Position numbers and translations under genes: made by a program
Assembly: GCA_025531455.1 (NCBI GenBank)
Contig: JAMYHL010000006.1
Coordinates: 124,001-188,000, forward strand
Source: Apiotrichum sp. Y4204
Lineage: Eukaryota > Basidiomycota > Tremellomycetes > Trichosporonales > Trichosporonaceae
Reading direction: 5' to 3'
Length of the DNA: 64,000 nucleotides
Shown here: piece by piece, positions 22,473-33,345 of the stretch
Layout of the letters: every line of letters starts with the position of its first letter
Numbering within the stretch: the stretch's first letter is position 1
Notes under the pieces: model-generated
Seen by the model: the letters and a program-made list of their open reading frames with translations, nothing else
Told to the model about the DNA's origin: nothing
Database searches by the model: none

Positions 22473-25400
22473 ATGGCCGAGTCCAACCAGCAGGGCACGG
22501 TGCTGCCCGTCGCGCGACGCGTGGCATCGCGCTGGATCTCCCAGCTGTCAAGACCCGCATTGGCGCTGCTCCTCCTCGCCTACGTCTTCTTTATCCACGT
22601 CGTCGGCCTCGGGGTGTTCACCCACGGATTCTTGTTGACGCGGTTGACAATCCCGACCGTGTCGCCGCCGTACTCGGTCGACAACCCCGCACCGCTGGCG
22701 CCAACGCATTCCAAGGCTATTCTTATTATCATCGACGCGCTCCGTACAGACTTTATCTCGCCGCACCATCCCGACCCCGCCAGCCCGTTCCACCATGGTG
22801 TGCTCAGTCTTCCTGCCGAATTGTCGGCCAGCCGCCCCGCTCACTCGCTCATCTTCAACTCTTTCTCCGATCCCCCAACGACCACGATGCAGCGCATCAA
22901 GGGCATCACGACCGGCTCGCTCCCGACCTTTATCGACGCGGGTGCCAACTTTGCATCCACCGCCATCGAGGAGGACAGCCTTATCTCGCAGCTTGTCGCT
23001 GCAAACCGTTCAGTCGTGTTCATGGGCGACGACACGTGGATGAACCTGTTCCCCGGCTCGTTCGCCGCCGCATACCCGTACGACTCGTTTAATGTGGAGG
23101 ACCTGCACACCGTCGACGAGGGCGTGATCGAGCATCTGTTCCCGATCCTCGAGGGCAAGGACAAGCAGGAGTGGGATCTTCTCATCGGTCACTTCCTTGG
23201 TGTTGACCACGTTGGACACCGTGTTGGCCCTGACCGCGATACGATGCGTCAGAAGCTCAAGCAGATGGACGAGGTTCTGCGGTCCGTGGTCGACGAAATG
23301 GACGACGACACTCTTCTTGTCGTTCTCGGTGACCATGGTATGAACCCCAAGGGCGACCACGGTGGCGACTCTGATCTCGAAACGGCGGCCGCGCTCTGGC
23401 TCTACTCCAAGTCGAAGCCGCTTGCCGGCACAGCCGGGGGGGAGTTCAACTGGCCGACGTACACTTTCCCCGGGTCCGCCAAGCCTATCCGCCATGTCAA
23501 CCAGATCGATCTCGTCCCGACGCTGGCGCTCATGCTCGGGGTTCCCATCCCATTCAACTCGCTTGGTGCCGTTATCCCCGAGTGCTTCTCTTCGAGCGCA
23601 GCGACTCTTGAGACTGCCACTGGCGTAAATGCCGAGCAGATCTCGCGCTACGTCAAGGAGTACGGCAACCGTGATGTTGCAGAGGCCATCCGTCGCGTGG
23701 ACATCCTGGGCGGCCAGGAGCAGAAGAATGATGTTTCATTCAACCGCAGCGTTGCCGACGTTGCCCTCGCGAAGCTGCGCGCACTTTGGGCACAGTTCTC
23801 CGTGCCCCACATCGTGATCGGCATCGTTGCCTTGGCTGCCGGCTTCCTTGCCACCATCGCCCTCTATCTAGGAGTCCGCAACAGTGGTCCCGCATGGGAC
23901 GTGTATGTCCGTATGGCTCTTGACACCGCAGCTACCACAGGCGTCGGTGTTGGCAGCGTCATCGGCACTGTGGCTGGCGCGTACACACGTACCCCCGCAA
24001 CTGGCCTGTTGGTCTTTGCCGTCTCGTCGGGCATCATCTCCGCGGTCGTGATTGCTGCACCTCTGTTTGTGGGCCGCACCTGGCGTGGCGCGTCGTGGAA
24101 CCTTTCCCGCAGCATTGGTCCCATCATACTTACCCTTCACATGATCATGTTCGCCTCCAACAGCTTCATTATGTGGGAGGACCGCATTGTGGTGTACTTC
24201 TTGGTCACAATCGCCCTCGTCCACTTTGGCATGGCGCTCAATGCCCCGACTGCGAGCATGCGCCTCCGCCTTCTCGGCTTCACCTTCGGATTCGCTGCTC
24301 TTGTCCGCTTCATGGGCATGTCGACGGTGTGCCGTGAGGAGCAGCAGCCCTACTGCTCGGTCACCTTCTATTCGAACTCGGCCGCTCCGCCCAACTGGTC
24401 CGTGTACCTCATTGCGATTGTCGCGTGGGGTGTGCTTCCGCGCATCGTCGTCACCGCGTTCCACCAGTCCAAGTCGTACGCCGGCCCCGCGCCACTGTTC
24501 CTTGCGGCTGCTTGGCGTGGTGTCATCACTGCGAATGCCGTGTACTGGACGTTTGAGTGGATGGAGACCTGGGACGGTCTGAATGCTGACCGCATTCCTC
24601 TCGTGCAGCTCACCAAGATGTGGATTGCACGTATATCGCTCGGAGTGACCCTCGGTGCGCTGCCGTACATCTGGGGAACGTCGGGCCTGTGCATCAAGGT
24701 TGTGCGTGAGCCGGATCAGACGGGCAGCCGCAAGGACGAGGTCGAGGTGTATGGTTTCGGCAATGCGTTCGGCACATCGTACCTACTCTTCGTCCTCATC
24801 GGCTTTGCCCTTGTGCACCTCGTCTCTACACCCGTCGCGCAGATTGTTCTTACGGGCATCGTCACCGCAATGCTTGTGCACCTTGAGACTGTCGACACGC
24901 AGCGGGACGCAACCCTCATGATTCGCAGCTTTGCTGCCAACTCTGCAAACCCCGGCGCTTTTGAGCCTGGACAGAGTGACGCATTGGTCCGCCCCACCTT
25001 TACTGATGTCGTGCCGTTCGCTCTCCTCGGCCTGCTTGCCTTCTTTGCAACAGGCCACCAGGCGGTGCTGGCCACCATTCAGTGGCGGTCTGCTTTTATT
25101 GGCTTCCGCACAGTGACCTACCCGTGGTCACCCCTGCTCGTAATCATCAACACATGGGGCCCTATCGCCCTTGCCGCGCTCGCCGTCCCGCTCATCGCGC
25201 TATGGAACGTCTCGCCGAAGCCCAACGGCGCCACCCCCGTCCTCGCCCACTCGCTCCAGGCCGCACTGGCATTTATCACCTACTTTACAGGTCTCACCCT
25301 CGCCTCGGCCGTGACCGCGGCTTGGCTCCGTCGCCACCTCATGGTATGGAAGGTCTTCGCCCCGCGCTTCATGCTCGCGGGCGTCACCCTCCTTATCATC

Positions 25401-25487
25401 GACGCCGTACTCATTGTTGCCATTGCAGTCGGCGTGCGCGTTACGAGTTACAAGGTCCAGCGGACGTTCAAGTGCGAGTCGATCTAG
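22473..25487 (+). CDS. GPI13: GPI ethanolamine phosphate transferase 3 (PIG-O / Gpi13)
   Basis: Single coding exon of 1004 residues. ER multi-pass enzyme that adds the ethanolamine phosphate used to link proteins to the third mannose of the GPI anchor. An N-terminal signal anchor (ALALLLLAYVFFIHVVGLGV) is followed by a luminal alkaline-phosphatase-superfamily domain (about residues 75-340): KAILIIIDALRTDFI with the metal-binding Asp, TTMQRIKGITTGSLPTFIDA with the nucleophile Thr region, FMGDDTWMNLFPGSF, LIGHFLGVDHVGHRVGP and VVLGDHGMNPKGDHGG, which carry the remaining metal ligands. The second half is about a dozen hydrophobic segments, as in the family. The start is the first in-frame ATG (22473) after the leader intron; it places the signal anchor at residues 28-47. 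Very secure. Confidence 0.96.
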   Translation: MAESNQQGTVLPVARRVASRWISQLSRPALALLLLAYVFFIHVVGLGVFTHGFLLTRLTIPTVSPPYSVDNPAPLAPTHSKAILIIIDALRTDFISPHHPDPASPFHHGVLSLPAELSASRPAHSLIFNSFSDPPTTTMQRIKGITTGSLPTFIDAGANFASTAIEEDSLISQLVAANRSVVFMGDDTWMNLFPGSFAAAYPYDSFNVEDLHTVDEGVIEHLFPILEGKDKQEWDLLIGHFLGVDHVGHRVGPDRDTMRQKLKQMDEVLRSVVDEMDDDTLLVVLGDHGMNPKGDHGGDSDLETAAALWLYSKSKPLAGTAGGEFNWPTYTFPGSAKPIRHVNQIDLVPTLALMLGVPIPFNSLGAVIPECFSSSAATLETATGVNAEQISRYVKEYGNRDVAEAIRRVDILGGQEQKNDVSFNRSVADVALAKLRALWAQFSVPHIVIGIVALAAGFLATIALYLGVRNSGPAWDVYVRMALDTAATTGVGVGSVIGTVAGAYTRTPATGLLVFAVSSGIISAVVIAAPLFVGRTWRGASWNLSRSIGPIILTLHMIMFASNSFIMWEDRIVVYFLVTIALVHFGMALNAPTASMRLRLLGFTFGFAALVRFMGMSTVCREEQQPYCSVTFYSNSAAPPNWSVYLIAIVAWGVLPRIVVTAFHQSKSYAGPAPLFLAAAWRGVITANAVYWTFEWMETWDGLNADRIPLVQLTKMWIARISLGVTLGALPYIWGTSGLCIKVVREPDQTGSRKDEVEVYGFGNAFGTSYLLFVLIGFALVHLVSTPVAQIVLTGIVTAMLVHLETVDTQRDATLMIRSFAANSANPGAFEPGQSDALVRPTFTDVVPFALLGLLAFFATGHQAVLATIQWRSAFIGFRTVTYPWSPLLVIINTWGPIALAALAVPLIALWNVSPKPNGATPVLAHSLQAALAFITYFTGLTLASAVTAAWLRRHLMVWKVFAPRFMLAGVTLLIIDAVLIVAIAVGVRVTSYKVQRTFKCESI

Positions 25488-26848
25488 ACGAGCCCTCTGT
25501 GCTGTAGCCAGAAAATTCTCCCATAGAAATAGCTGCAGGCATGGCTCGTAGCTGGCCGGAATCTCACCGCAACATACCATACCATAATGTCAGCAGCCCT
25601 GATGACATGCATACCATTCCATCAATGATCAATGACCAAGACCAATCCCGGTCTTGGCTGCCCAGATATAGAGAGCAAGGCCCGCCAAGCGGGGCGCGCA
25701 GGCGTCGTGGTGTTCAGGTGTTCAGGTCACTGCGAGGTCTGGACCACGACGGAAATGGCCACCGGTGGGCACGGGATGGCATCCCTGTGGCGGCGGCCCT
25801 TACTCGGGCCCCAAGTCAGTCTTCAGAGTCTCGGAGCCTCGGCGCCGGGCTCAGAGAGTAACGGCACTGTCTTCGACTCTGGCCACCGCGGGCACCGGTC
25901 GCCGGGTCATTAGACTCACTACATCTGGCACACTATTGTTTGAGATCAGGCGGCCATGTGGTCCCCGTCCAGGTCGATCACTCGCAGTTCGTAGTGGGGG
26001 GTTCGTTCGTGCCATCAAGTTCTCAGTGATTGCATGGTTTTGGCTCGCGTGGCGTGTGCTTCGAATAGAACCATAACTCTCGACAGCAGCTTCAGCTCCA
26101 TTGTGTCCCCCGGCACTCTGGTACAGTCCGGATGATGATCGCTTCTGGCCCTGCTTAGTGATCGGCGGCGGACGGATCCGGATGATGACCGCGTGACAGG
26201 ATCTCCGGGGTGCACTGATCCGCCGATCACGAGGACGGCCATGTTGATCCCTCATCTCCGATCCGCGATCTGCGATCTGCCATCTCGGAGCTGTGTCATG
26301 TGCCATCTGAATTCCTTCTGACGATCCAGATCTCCAGGATCGGCTGGGATCGGCGCATTGTTTGCCTTGGCCTCATGTTCGGCTCGATGGACCACCTGGC
26401 CGCCTCGAGGCGTCTCGTATCGTCTCGGCTGGGACCGGTGGCCGGGTGACCCGCTGTCCCGAGTGGTCCGAGTGGTCCGTCCGCCACGCGCCACGATCTT
26501 GGCGCCCGCCCGGCGTCCACTTGCAACCAATGGGCAATTGTGCTCCAATATCCTAGTCGAAAACAGAAGGCCCAATATGCATAACAAAGAGGGAGACAAG
26601 GCTGAGATGGGAGGGAACAAAACACACGCGGGGGGAGATCCAATACGGCAAACGGGGAACAAACGGTGGTTGGGATCGGGGGGGGAGACTGGATCGAAGG
26701 CGTGGGGGAGGTCTAGGGTGCTGTATTGTACTGTACTACTGTATCATATTGTCCTGGTATAGCGGCGCAGCGGCGCTGGCTGTGGAGAGGGGAGAAGCTG
26801 CAGGGTGGCTACAGATCGACAGGTTTCCTCGAGAAGCGAAAGCAAGAT
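25488..26848. other. Convergent intergenic region PIG-O / PKA, GATC-rich
   Basis: 1361 bp between two stop codons, long for a convergent pair. No gene is supported. From 26137 to 26354 the tetranucleotide GATC occurs 14 times in about 218 bp, including short GCGATCT repeats at 26263-26279. From about 26580 to 26760 the plus strand is purine-rich with G-runs. Confidence 0.7.
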
Positions 26849-28720
26849 CTACTCGTCCATTTCGTCGCCCGTCCTCTGCGGGAACGTAAAGTCGCGGAAC
26901 ATGGACTCGTACGGGTCCTCGGACGATTCATATTTTGCACCAAAGATGCCGGGGAGCTCTGTAGGCCGTGGCGGAGGGTATCGCTGAAAGTTTTGTGAGT
27001 CGCCTGTAGTTGTCAGTACGCGATGCCCTGCGACAAATTTCTTTGATTGTGGCGAGACCGATGATCGGGATCGACCGGGAGTGCCTTGTGATCACGCGTC
27101 ACCAATCCTCAACCCGTCGATCGCGGAATCATAGAACAAGCAAAAACTTACTCATGCTCCCCACGCGGGGTACTATTGGTGCACCAATCTCCTTGCGCTC
27201 GAGCGATCCCCAGTCGACACCGGCAAACCAAGCGTGGTTCATCACATCGCGCGCTCCCCCGCGCAGGTTGCCGAGACGCTTGGACCTGTCGGCCGTGAGG
27301 AGGCCGCGTATGAGGTCCTTTGCGTACGGGTCAATGTGCGACGGGAACGCCACCTCGTTACGGAGGATCTTTTCATAGATACCCAAGGGGTGATCGTCAA
27401 AGAACGGCGGGTAGCCTGCGAGCATCTCGAAGGCAAGGATGCCTAGCGCCCACCAGTCGACGGCCTTACCGTGCCCCTGGGATAAGACAATCTCAGGCGC
27501 GAGGTATTCGGGCGTACCGCACAGTGTAAATGTGCGGTCCTCGACGACCTTGGCAAATCCGAAGTCTGCAATACGAAGATACCCTGTGCGGTCAAGAAGC
27601 AGGTTTTCGGGCTTGAGGTCACGGTAGATGATGTTATTGGAGTGCAGGTAGTCGATCGCAAGCACGATGGAGGCCAGATAGAACCGGGTCACGTCTGGCG
27701 AGAAGCGGCCGGCTCGGCGCAGATGTGAAAACAACTCGCCGCCCGGAATGTAAGACAACAACATGTAGACATTCAGGTTGTCCTGGTATGTGGCGTAGAG
27801 CTCAACGATGAACGGATGCCGCACGCGCTCGAGGATACGTCGCTCCGAGTTGATGTGTTCAACCTGTTTCAGGCGGACAATCTCTGATTTGCGCAGCACT
27901 TTCATCGCAAAGTGCGCCAACTGGCCGTCGGATTGTTGTGTGGCCGCTGGAGAGGGTGATAGGGAGTCCAATGCCTGGTAGAGATGCGGGAAAATGGGGT
28001 GGTAGGACGACTGACGGTAGGACGGACGCTGGCGGACGAGGAGCACGCGGCCAAAGGTACCAGTGCCCAGAGTCTCGACAATCTCCCAATCCTCCAGTCT
28101 AGCACGCCGAGGATGATGCACAACAGGCTGGTATATTCCCAGGCTTCCGTCGCTTTGCCGGGGAGGGAATCGTCCGTGCCAGGACGACGAAGACGGCGCC
28201 TCTCCATCATGTGGGCCGTCCATCCCACCCCATGACGACGCAGATGCGTCCCAGGTCGATGGCGGTGTCGACATCAGCGAAGCGGGCGGGCTAAGCGGCG
28301 CTGCCTGTCCCGGAGGCACAGCTACATAGTCTGGTGACGTTAGTAACGATGCTCAACCGCGTGCACAAGCGCCGTAACAGGATCACGCTCCCACAAACAA
28401 CCTGACGCGCGAGGGGTTGAATCCCACTATCCGCAGATTCATGGACACCAGAGCCTCGAGGCGCCCACACGCATCCCATTGGGGTCACACTCACGCGTTG
28501 TCGATGTTGCCTGGCCGGACGGGTGCGTCTGCGTCGATGGTTGCGGGCGGTACATTGCGTTGAAGCTGTCTGCTCCGGCGGATGGAGCTTTGGCAGCCGG
28601 GACGGGCGGTGGGGGCATCATGGCTGCGCGCTCGTGAGGGAGCAGAAGAGACAAGGGGTCCAGCTTGAACTTGGATGCACCCGCTTTTGAAGAGTCCATG
28701 ATGGGTGCGTCGTGTGCCAT
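26849..28720 (-). CDS. PKA1: cAMP-dependent protein kinase catalytic subunit
   Basis: Three exons, 28720-28495, 28330-27152 and 27003-26849, give 519 residues. AGC kinase acting downstream of cAMP. A Pro/Ser-rich extension of about 155 residues precedes the kinase domain. Motifs: GTGTFGRV glycine loop (residues 164-171), HFAMKVLRKSEIV with the ATP Lys at 219, HINSERRILERVRHPFIVEL (alpha-C Glu), IIYRDLKPENLLL catalytic loop, IADFGFAK, and FTLCGTPEYLAPEIVLSQG with the activation-loop Thr. The AGC tail ends YESMFRDFTFPQ, keeping the FxxF hydrophobic motif. Between the glycine loop and the Lys there are about 33 extra residues compared with mammalian PKA (QRPSYRQSSYHPIFPHLYQA and following). The second intron has a perfect TTACTAAC branch point. 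The C-terminal exon was placed from PRPTELPGIFGAKYE. No cAMP-binding subunit lies in the window. Confidence 0.95.
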
Positions 28721-30346
28721 AGTCGGTTCCGTTCCAGATATGGGTGGCGGGTTGATCGGGCTCGGTTGACGCGGGATGGCGAGTTGCTGGGAGGCAAGAC
28801 GCGGCCGAGCGGGGAGAGGGGGGGAGTTGGGAGTGGGAGGCGGTGTGGAATGGAACGAGCACTGCGCGTTCTTGTGCGATCGATCGAGAAACGGATGGGA
28901 ATGGGAGAAAATGAAGTGATGTCAATGTCGATGGACGAGATTGGTGAAGAGAGATCCCAGACTGCCCAGCGAGATGGCAGCGCGAACGAACAGTTATTTG
29001 CGTGGTGGTGGGTTTATGGCGGTTTATGGTGGACAATGGCGGAAGATGGTAAATTGGGTGGAAGAGGGGCACAAGAGCAGAGGAAATGAGAGGTACAAAG
29101 ACTCGGTCGAGCAAGAGCCCCCGATCCCGAGGCCCTTTTCCCTCTAGGTCTCTCTCTTGCTCGCTTGCCCTTTTCCCTTTTGCCTCTCCCCGGCTGCCTC
29201 CCCTTCTCTCCCCTTGCTCTCCCCTCTTCATACCCGTTACCGTACCGTAAACCCGTAACGCATGGATTAGTGGACTTTTTTAGTCTGTTTTAGTCTGCAT
29301 TCCTAGTTCCAGCATTACATGCCACTAAAAGGTCGTTTGATTCCGGGGGCTAATTGATTACAGAAGAATTGTAACCAGAAACGCCGTGACTGGGCAGGGG
29401 CAACGACTGATCAGATCAGGCATAACTGTTAATGGTACGCTTCCAAGCGCGCCGGGCAGCTAGGAGTGGACACTCGAGCTCTAAGATCTCGAGTGCGACG
29501 CTGACCCACGTAGCTCACATCCCTCTTTGATCCTTTCTTTCTGCTCATCCACAAAAGAACAATGACAAACTAGTAGTGGGATCTTAGCACAAATGCTTAA
29601 GGTTACAGTACTTTAAGCTCGGTCAGCACTGCGTATCGCATCGTCATATAATCATTACACCGACAGTAAAACAGAGGTGACAAACACGCAGGCCGCATCA
29701 AGTGATAGAGCAGCATGAGTCGACTTCGCATCACCAACATCATCACGGCCAAGACAAGGGCCACGCAACCGCGCAAAACAGTGTTCCATATCTGTCCAAA
29801 TGAGCGGCACGACACGTAGAGATGGAGGATCAAGGAGCGCTCCACAGTGGCCACCGTGTCAGAGGCGTTAGATGCTCCTGTGCTCCGCTCGAGTCCTTGA
29901 ATCCAGTAGCGAATCGCAGTTTTTTCAACACGCATGCCCTCCTGATTGTCTGCTCCTATCGCCCTCCTGGCGAGTAAGTCGGTCAGGAAAGAGTCGCGCT
30001 GTCGGCCCGTTGGCGGTCCACACGGCCCAGGGGCGAGGTTCCAGCCAACCGCCACCGACGACCGCCACGCCGCCACCAGCAATGCCCAGGTAGTGTCCAG
30101 TTAGTGCCTCTGCTGTCCTCCGTCCATCTCGATGAGCTGGCGTGCTCGTCGACTTCCGGGTGTCGACAACAAAAGGCCCACAAAGGCCACCAATCTGCCT
30201 CGGCAGCTCGGCATCCATGGCCGGCAGCTCAATTAGCCCATTATTGATTTTTCTGCAGACCATTTTTCTTTTTTTCCATGTTTTCCTCGGTCAATTCTTT
30301 CCAGGGCCGCATGGGCGGCCAGGCACCATGGCGCAATGGATCCCCC

Positions 30347-30382
30347 CTGGAGATCCTGGAGATCCTGGAAGATCCTGGATCC
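30347..30382. repeat. Short tandem repeat, 9-bp GGAGATCCT-type units
   Basis: About four imperfect copies of a 9-nt unit (CTGGAGATC, with one variant carrying an A) in the gene-poor region. Confidence 0.7.
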
Positions 30383-30720
30383 CTGCGCAATTTGAGGAAC
30401 AGAGTACTGTGCGGTCAACCAAAGAACAAAAACCGTTGCTCGCCGCGTAACAGGCGACAGAGCACTAGCCAGCAACTAGCAGCGCACTATCAGGTGTAGC
30501 AGCTAACACACGCTCACATGCACATATTGGCGCGGTAGATTTCCCGTTACGCCCTGCGTGCCGTTCTGGCACAAGTGGATGGAATACGCCGTCCGCTTTA
30601 ACAGTTTTTCCACAACCTGGCGCGTATCGTAGCCATTGCTCTCCGGATTTCGGCGCCTTGACCGCCAGCCGAGTGAGATAAGGAGGGAGCCACGGTAGGT
30701 GTTATGCTGGAGACTCGATG

Positions 30721-30822
30721 TGGCTCGTGGCTCGTGGCTCGTGGCTCATAGCTCCAACATTGCGGTATCGTGGCCTCGTGATATTGCGGCCCTGCAACAT
30801 TGCGGCATCGCGGCATTGCGGT
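30721..30822. repeat. Clustered degenerate repeats (TGGCTCG and ATTGCGGC units)
   Basis: A run of nearly four 7-nt TGGCTCG units at 30721-30747 is followed by four scattered copies of ATTGCGG between 30758 and 30822. Simple-sequence character; not a mobile element. Confidence 0.65.
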
Positions 30823-33345
30823 TGGACGTTTCTCGCGGATGCCGATATGAGCGTGACTAACTGATCGGGGCGGGCGGGGTATTGGGGCAACGATCGCGAC
30901 GACCCTCCGAAGCCACGGCATTGGCCATCGGCCTTCGGAGCAACTCTGGACATGGGATATGTACTCTGTTGGGGACGGGGAATGGAGAAATACGGGGCCT
31001 CCATCGCGGAACTGGATACTGGAACCGGCTGTCCGCTGTCATTCAGCGTCCTGCGCGGCGTCTAGGCGGCGGAATACTGGAGTTACTCCCGAGTTGTCAT
31101 CTGCGGAGTCGCGAGGGCCCGTCCAGCTCCGAACATATGAGCACAGTGCACAGGACACGGTGCGCGTGCCACATACCCGCGCCATGAGGGTACGAGGGCG
31201 CCAGCATGCGCGAGCACCTATCGCACATGATCGCACATGTATTCGTCAGGGTCATCCCTGCTCACGACCTGGTCATCAAGTCCAGCCCCACGATATCAGC
31301 CAATTCCATCAGTTCCACTGCGCCACGACCTCGCACGCATCGCTTTGATACCTCGTGTACGCGTCATTTGCACTGTTTATAGAAACGAGCAGTAGTGTGC
31401 TCTGTCTCAAAATATCAAAATGGCCGAAGTGGCACATGGCGCAGCGTGCCGCACGGTGTCATTCCGATGGGGTTTGTCGCGTTTGTCGGTCGACAACTTG
31501 TCGAAGCCTCGGCAGATGCACAAGACATGTGGACCATGCGAGCAAATCGTAGGCAGCGGAACTTGTAGCAAGTCAGCAGTTTCGGCGGTTCGGCGCCGAA
31601 CCACGCGAGCTCCGCACGGCAACACAGAGTTGAGCTGTGTCACTGCGCACAGCCGGGTCCACAGCATGGGAATCCGCGCGTTTGCACAGGCTTTCCGCAG
31701 CGTAAGCTTCACAGCACTGTAGGCCGTTCCCCTAATCCTGATGTCCTCATGGTGGCCATGTGGCCCAGGTGTGTCACATCGTACATCGTACATCAGCGCT
31801 TTACTCTGACATCCAGCAGTGCAAACAGTGCAATGCGCAGACCGTTCAACTGGCCAGATGGGTCCTGAACACTCGCCAGCCATTATAAAGATCAGGCGTT
31901 TGGGTGTTGGATCGTAGACCGTTGATCGATGCTGATCGTCAAGTTGATGTGCAGGCACGCACAGTCTGTGCCCACCGGATGCACCAAGGGTGTCGATTTG
32001 CAGTACAGTAGATCACAGTGTGCACAGACCACAGACCAGGGCAGCCGCCGATCGCGTCGACGTGTCACACGCACTTGTTGTTTGAGATGATGATTACTAT
32101 TCATCACTTGTGAGTAGAGCCCGTTCCGCTGCCTGTGGTGTGCTCAGCCTATCACTCGACAAGGCCAAACCCATACACTCGTAGATCAAATCGTTGTCAG
32201 GCTCGTGGTCCCGCGATAGCTGCCTCAACTCGCTGTTAGCTGACGGACGAGACATATCCGACGCGGTGCACACAGCCCTGTGGAAGACATCAAGACACGG
32301 ACCTCGACTCCAGTGATGCCCCACATTCTTTCGGTAAATCCTGCGATACAGCTCACCAACTTTTGGAGACTACCAAACAGACCTGGGGACCCGCGTGCAA
32401 AGTACCCAAGACATGGCAACCAGTAAGCCTCGTTTGTCCTCCGCACTTCTTCATCAGTTACCGCACTTACGCCATACCTTGCACAACACGATATGTGCCT
32501 ATCTCTATCTGATCTGCCTCGTCCACCACAGTCTGTTGATCTGCTGAACTCTTCTCGATCGATTGGCTCGAGGACGTAACCTGAAAGGATATAGGGAGTG
32601 GGCAGCGGAACGGACCTCCCTACGGCGGTTGCTGGACATTGACTTGCGACTCCGTGCTACCGTGTTTCACAATGAGGGAAGACCATGTCTGCCCTGGTGT
32701 TCGCTGTCGCGAGCCAATTTCGCGTGTGCAGTCCCTTTTCTCTATTGGTGCTGTTTTGACACTCCCGATACTCACTCCACAACGCCCCGTTCCATGCTAG
32801 AGCACGGTTTGGCGCGGGTTGTGACGTCAAGGACGCCCACATGACGACCCTCACTTTCAGCTTTCAGGCTCACGGTTTGTTGCCAGCTTGCCAGCCAGTC
32901 CATTCGTTATGAGAAGGTCTGATGCCGAGAGCTAACGAGAGCGCAAGTGTCGGCAGTCGTGATGAGCGGAGCGGGGCCATCGACCAGTAGTAAATGAGAG
33001 ACCCTGCTCCGCCGATGCCTAGGCCACTTCGGCCACTTTCTTTGCGGATGGCATAGGTCCCCCAGATGTGCCTGGATGAACCCAGGTGCCCATCGGAAGA
33101 CTGCCATTGTACACAAACACGCAGAGGAACAGAAGGCACTAACACCTGAATCGAGGCTTACAGTTTGCTCTACGCTATGATGCTCCCTGTGGAACTCGAA
33201 TGATCCCTAATGTTGTGTGGTGTCCATCTGGCCGACTCCTGAGCTACCTGTTGTCATCGCCGTTGAGCTCGCTGCTCGACGCTCCATCTACTCTCCTCAT
33301 CATCTACACCATCTTCATCACCGCCGCTGCACCGAGGCCACCAAC

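Larger units (their letters stand above)
28721..33345. other. Gene-poor divergent region upstream of PKA1
   Basis: 4.6 kb with no ORF that looks coding on either strand: open frames are short, overlap one another and carry no conserved-looking sequence. It includes a pyrimidine-rich tract on the plus strand (29130-29235), tandem CTGGAGATC-type repeats (30347-30382), a TGGCTCG repeat (30721-30747) and a cluster of ATTGCGGC units (30758-30822). It could hold long leaders, enhancer-like elements or non-coding RNA. Confidence 0.6.

Noticed and set aside
25488..26848. Mobile element remnant between PIG-O and PKA
   Set aside because: No terminal repeats, target-site duplication or transposase-like frame could be seen; only GATC-rich and purine-rich stretches.
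28491..29231. A 246-codon minus-strand frame extending upstream of PKA1
   Set aside because: It overlaps the true first exon in a different frame; the ATG at 28720 gives the frame that joins the kinase exon.
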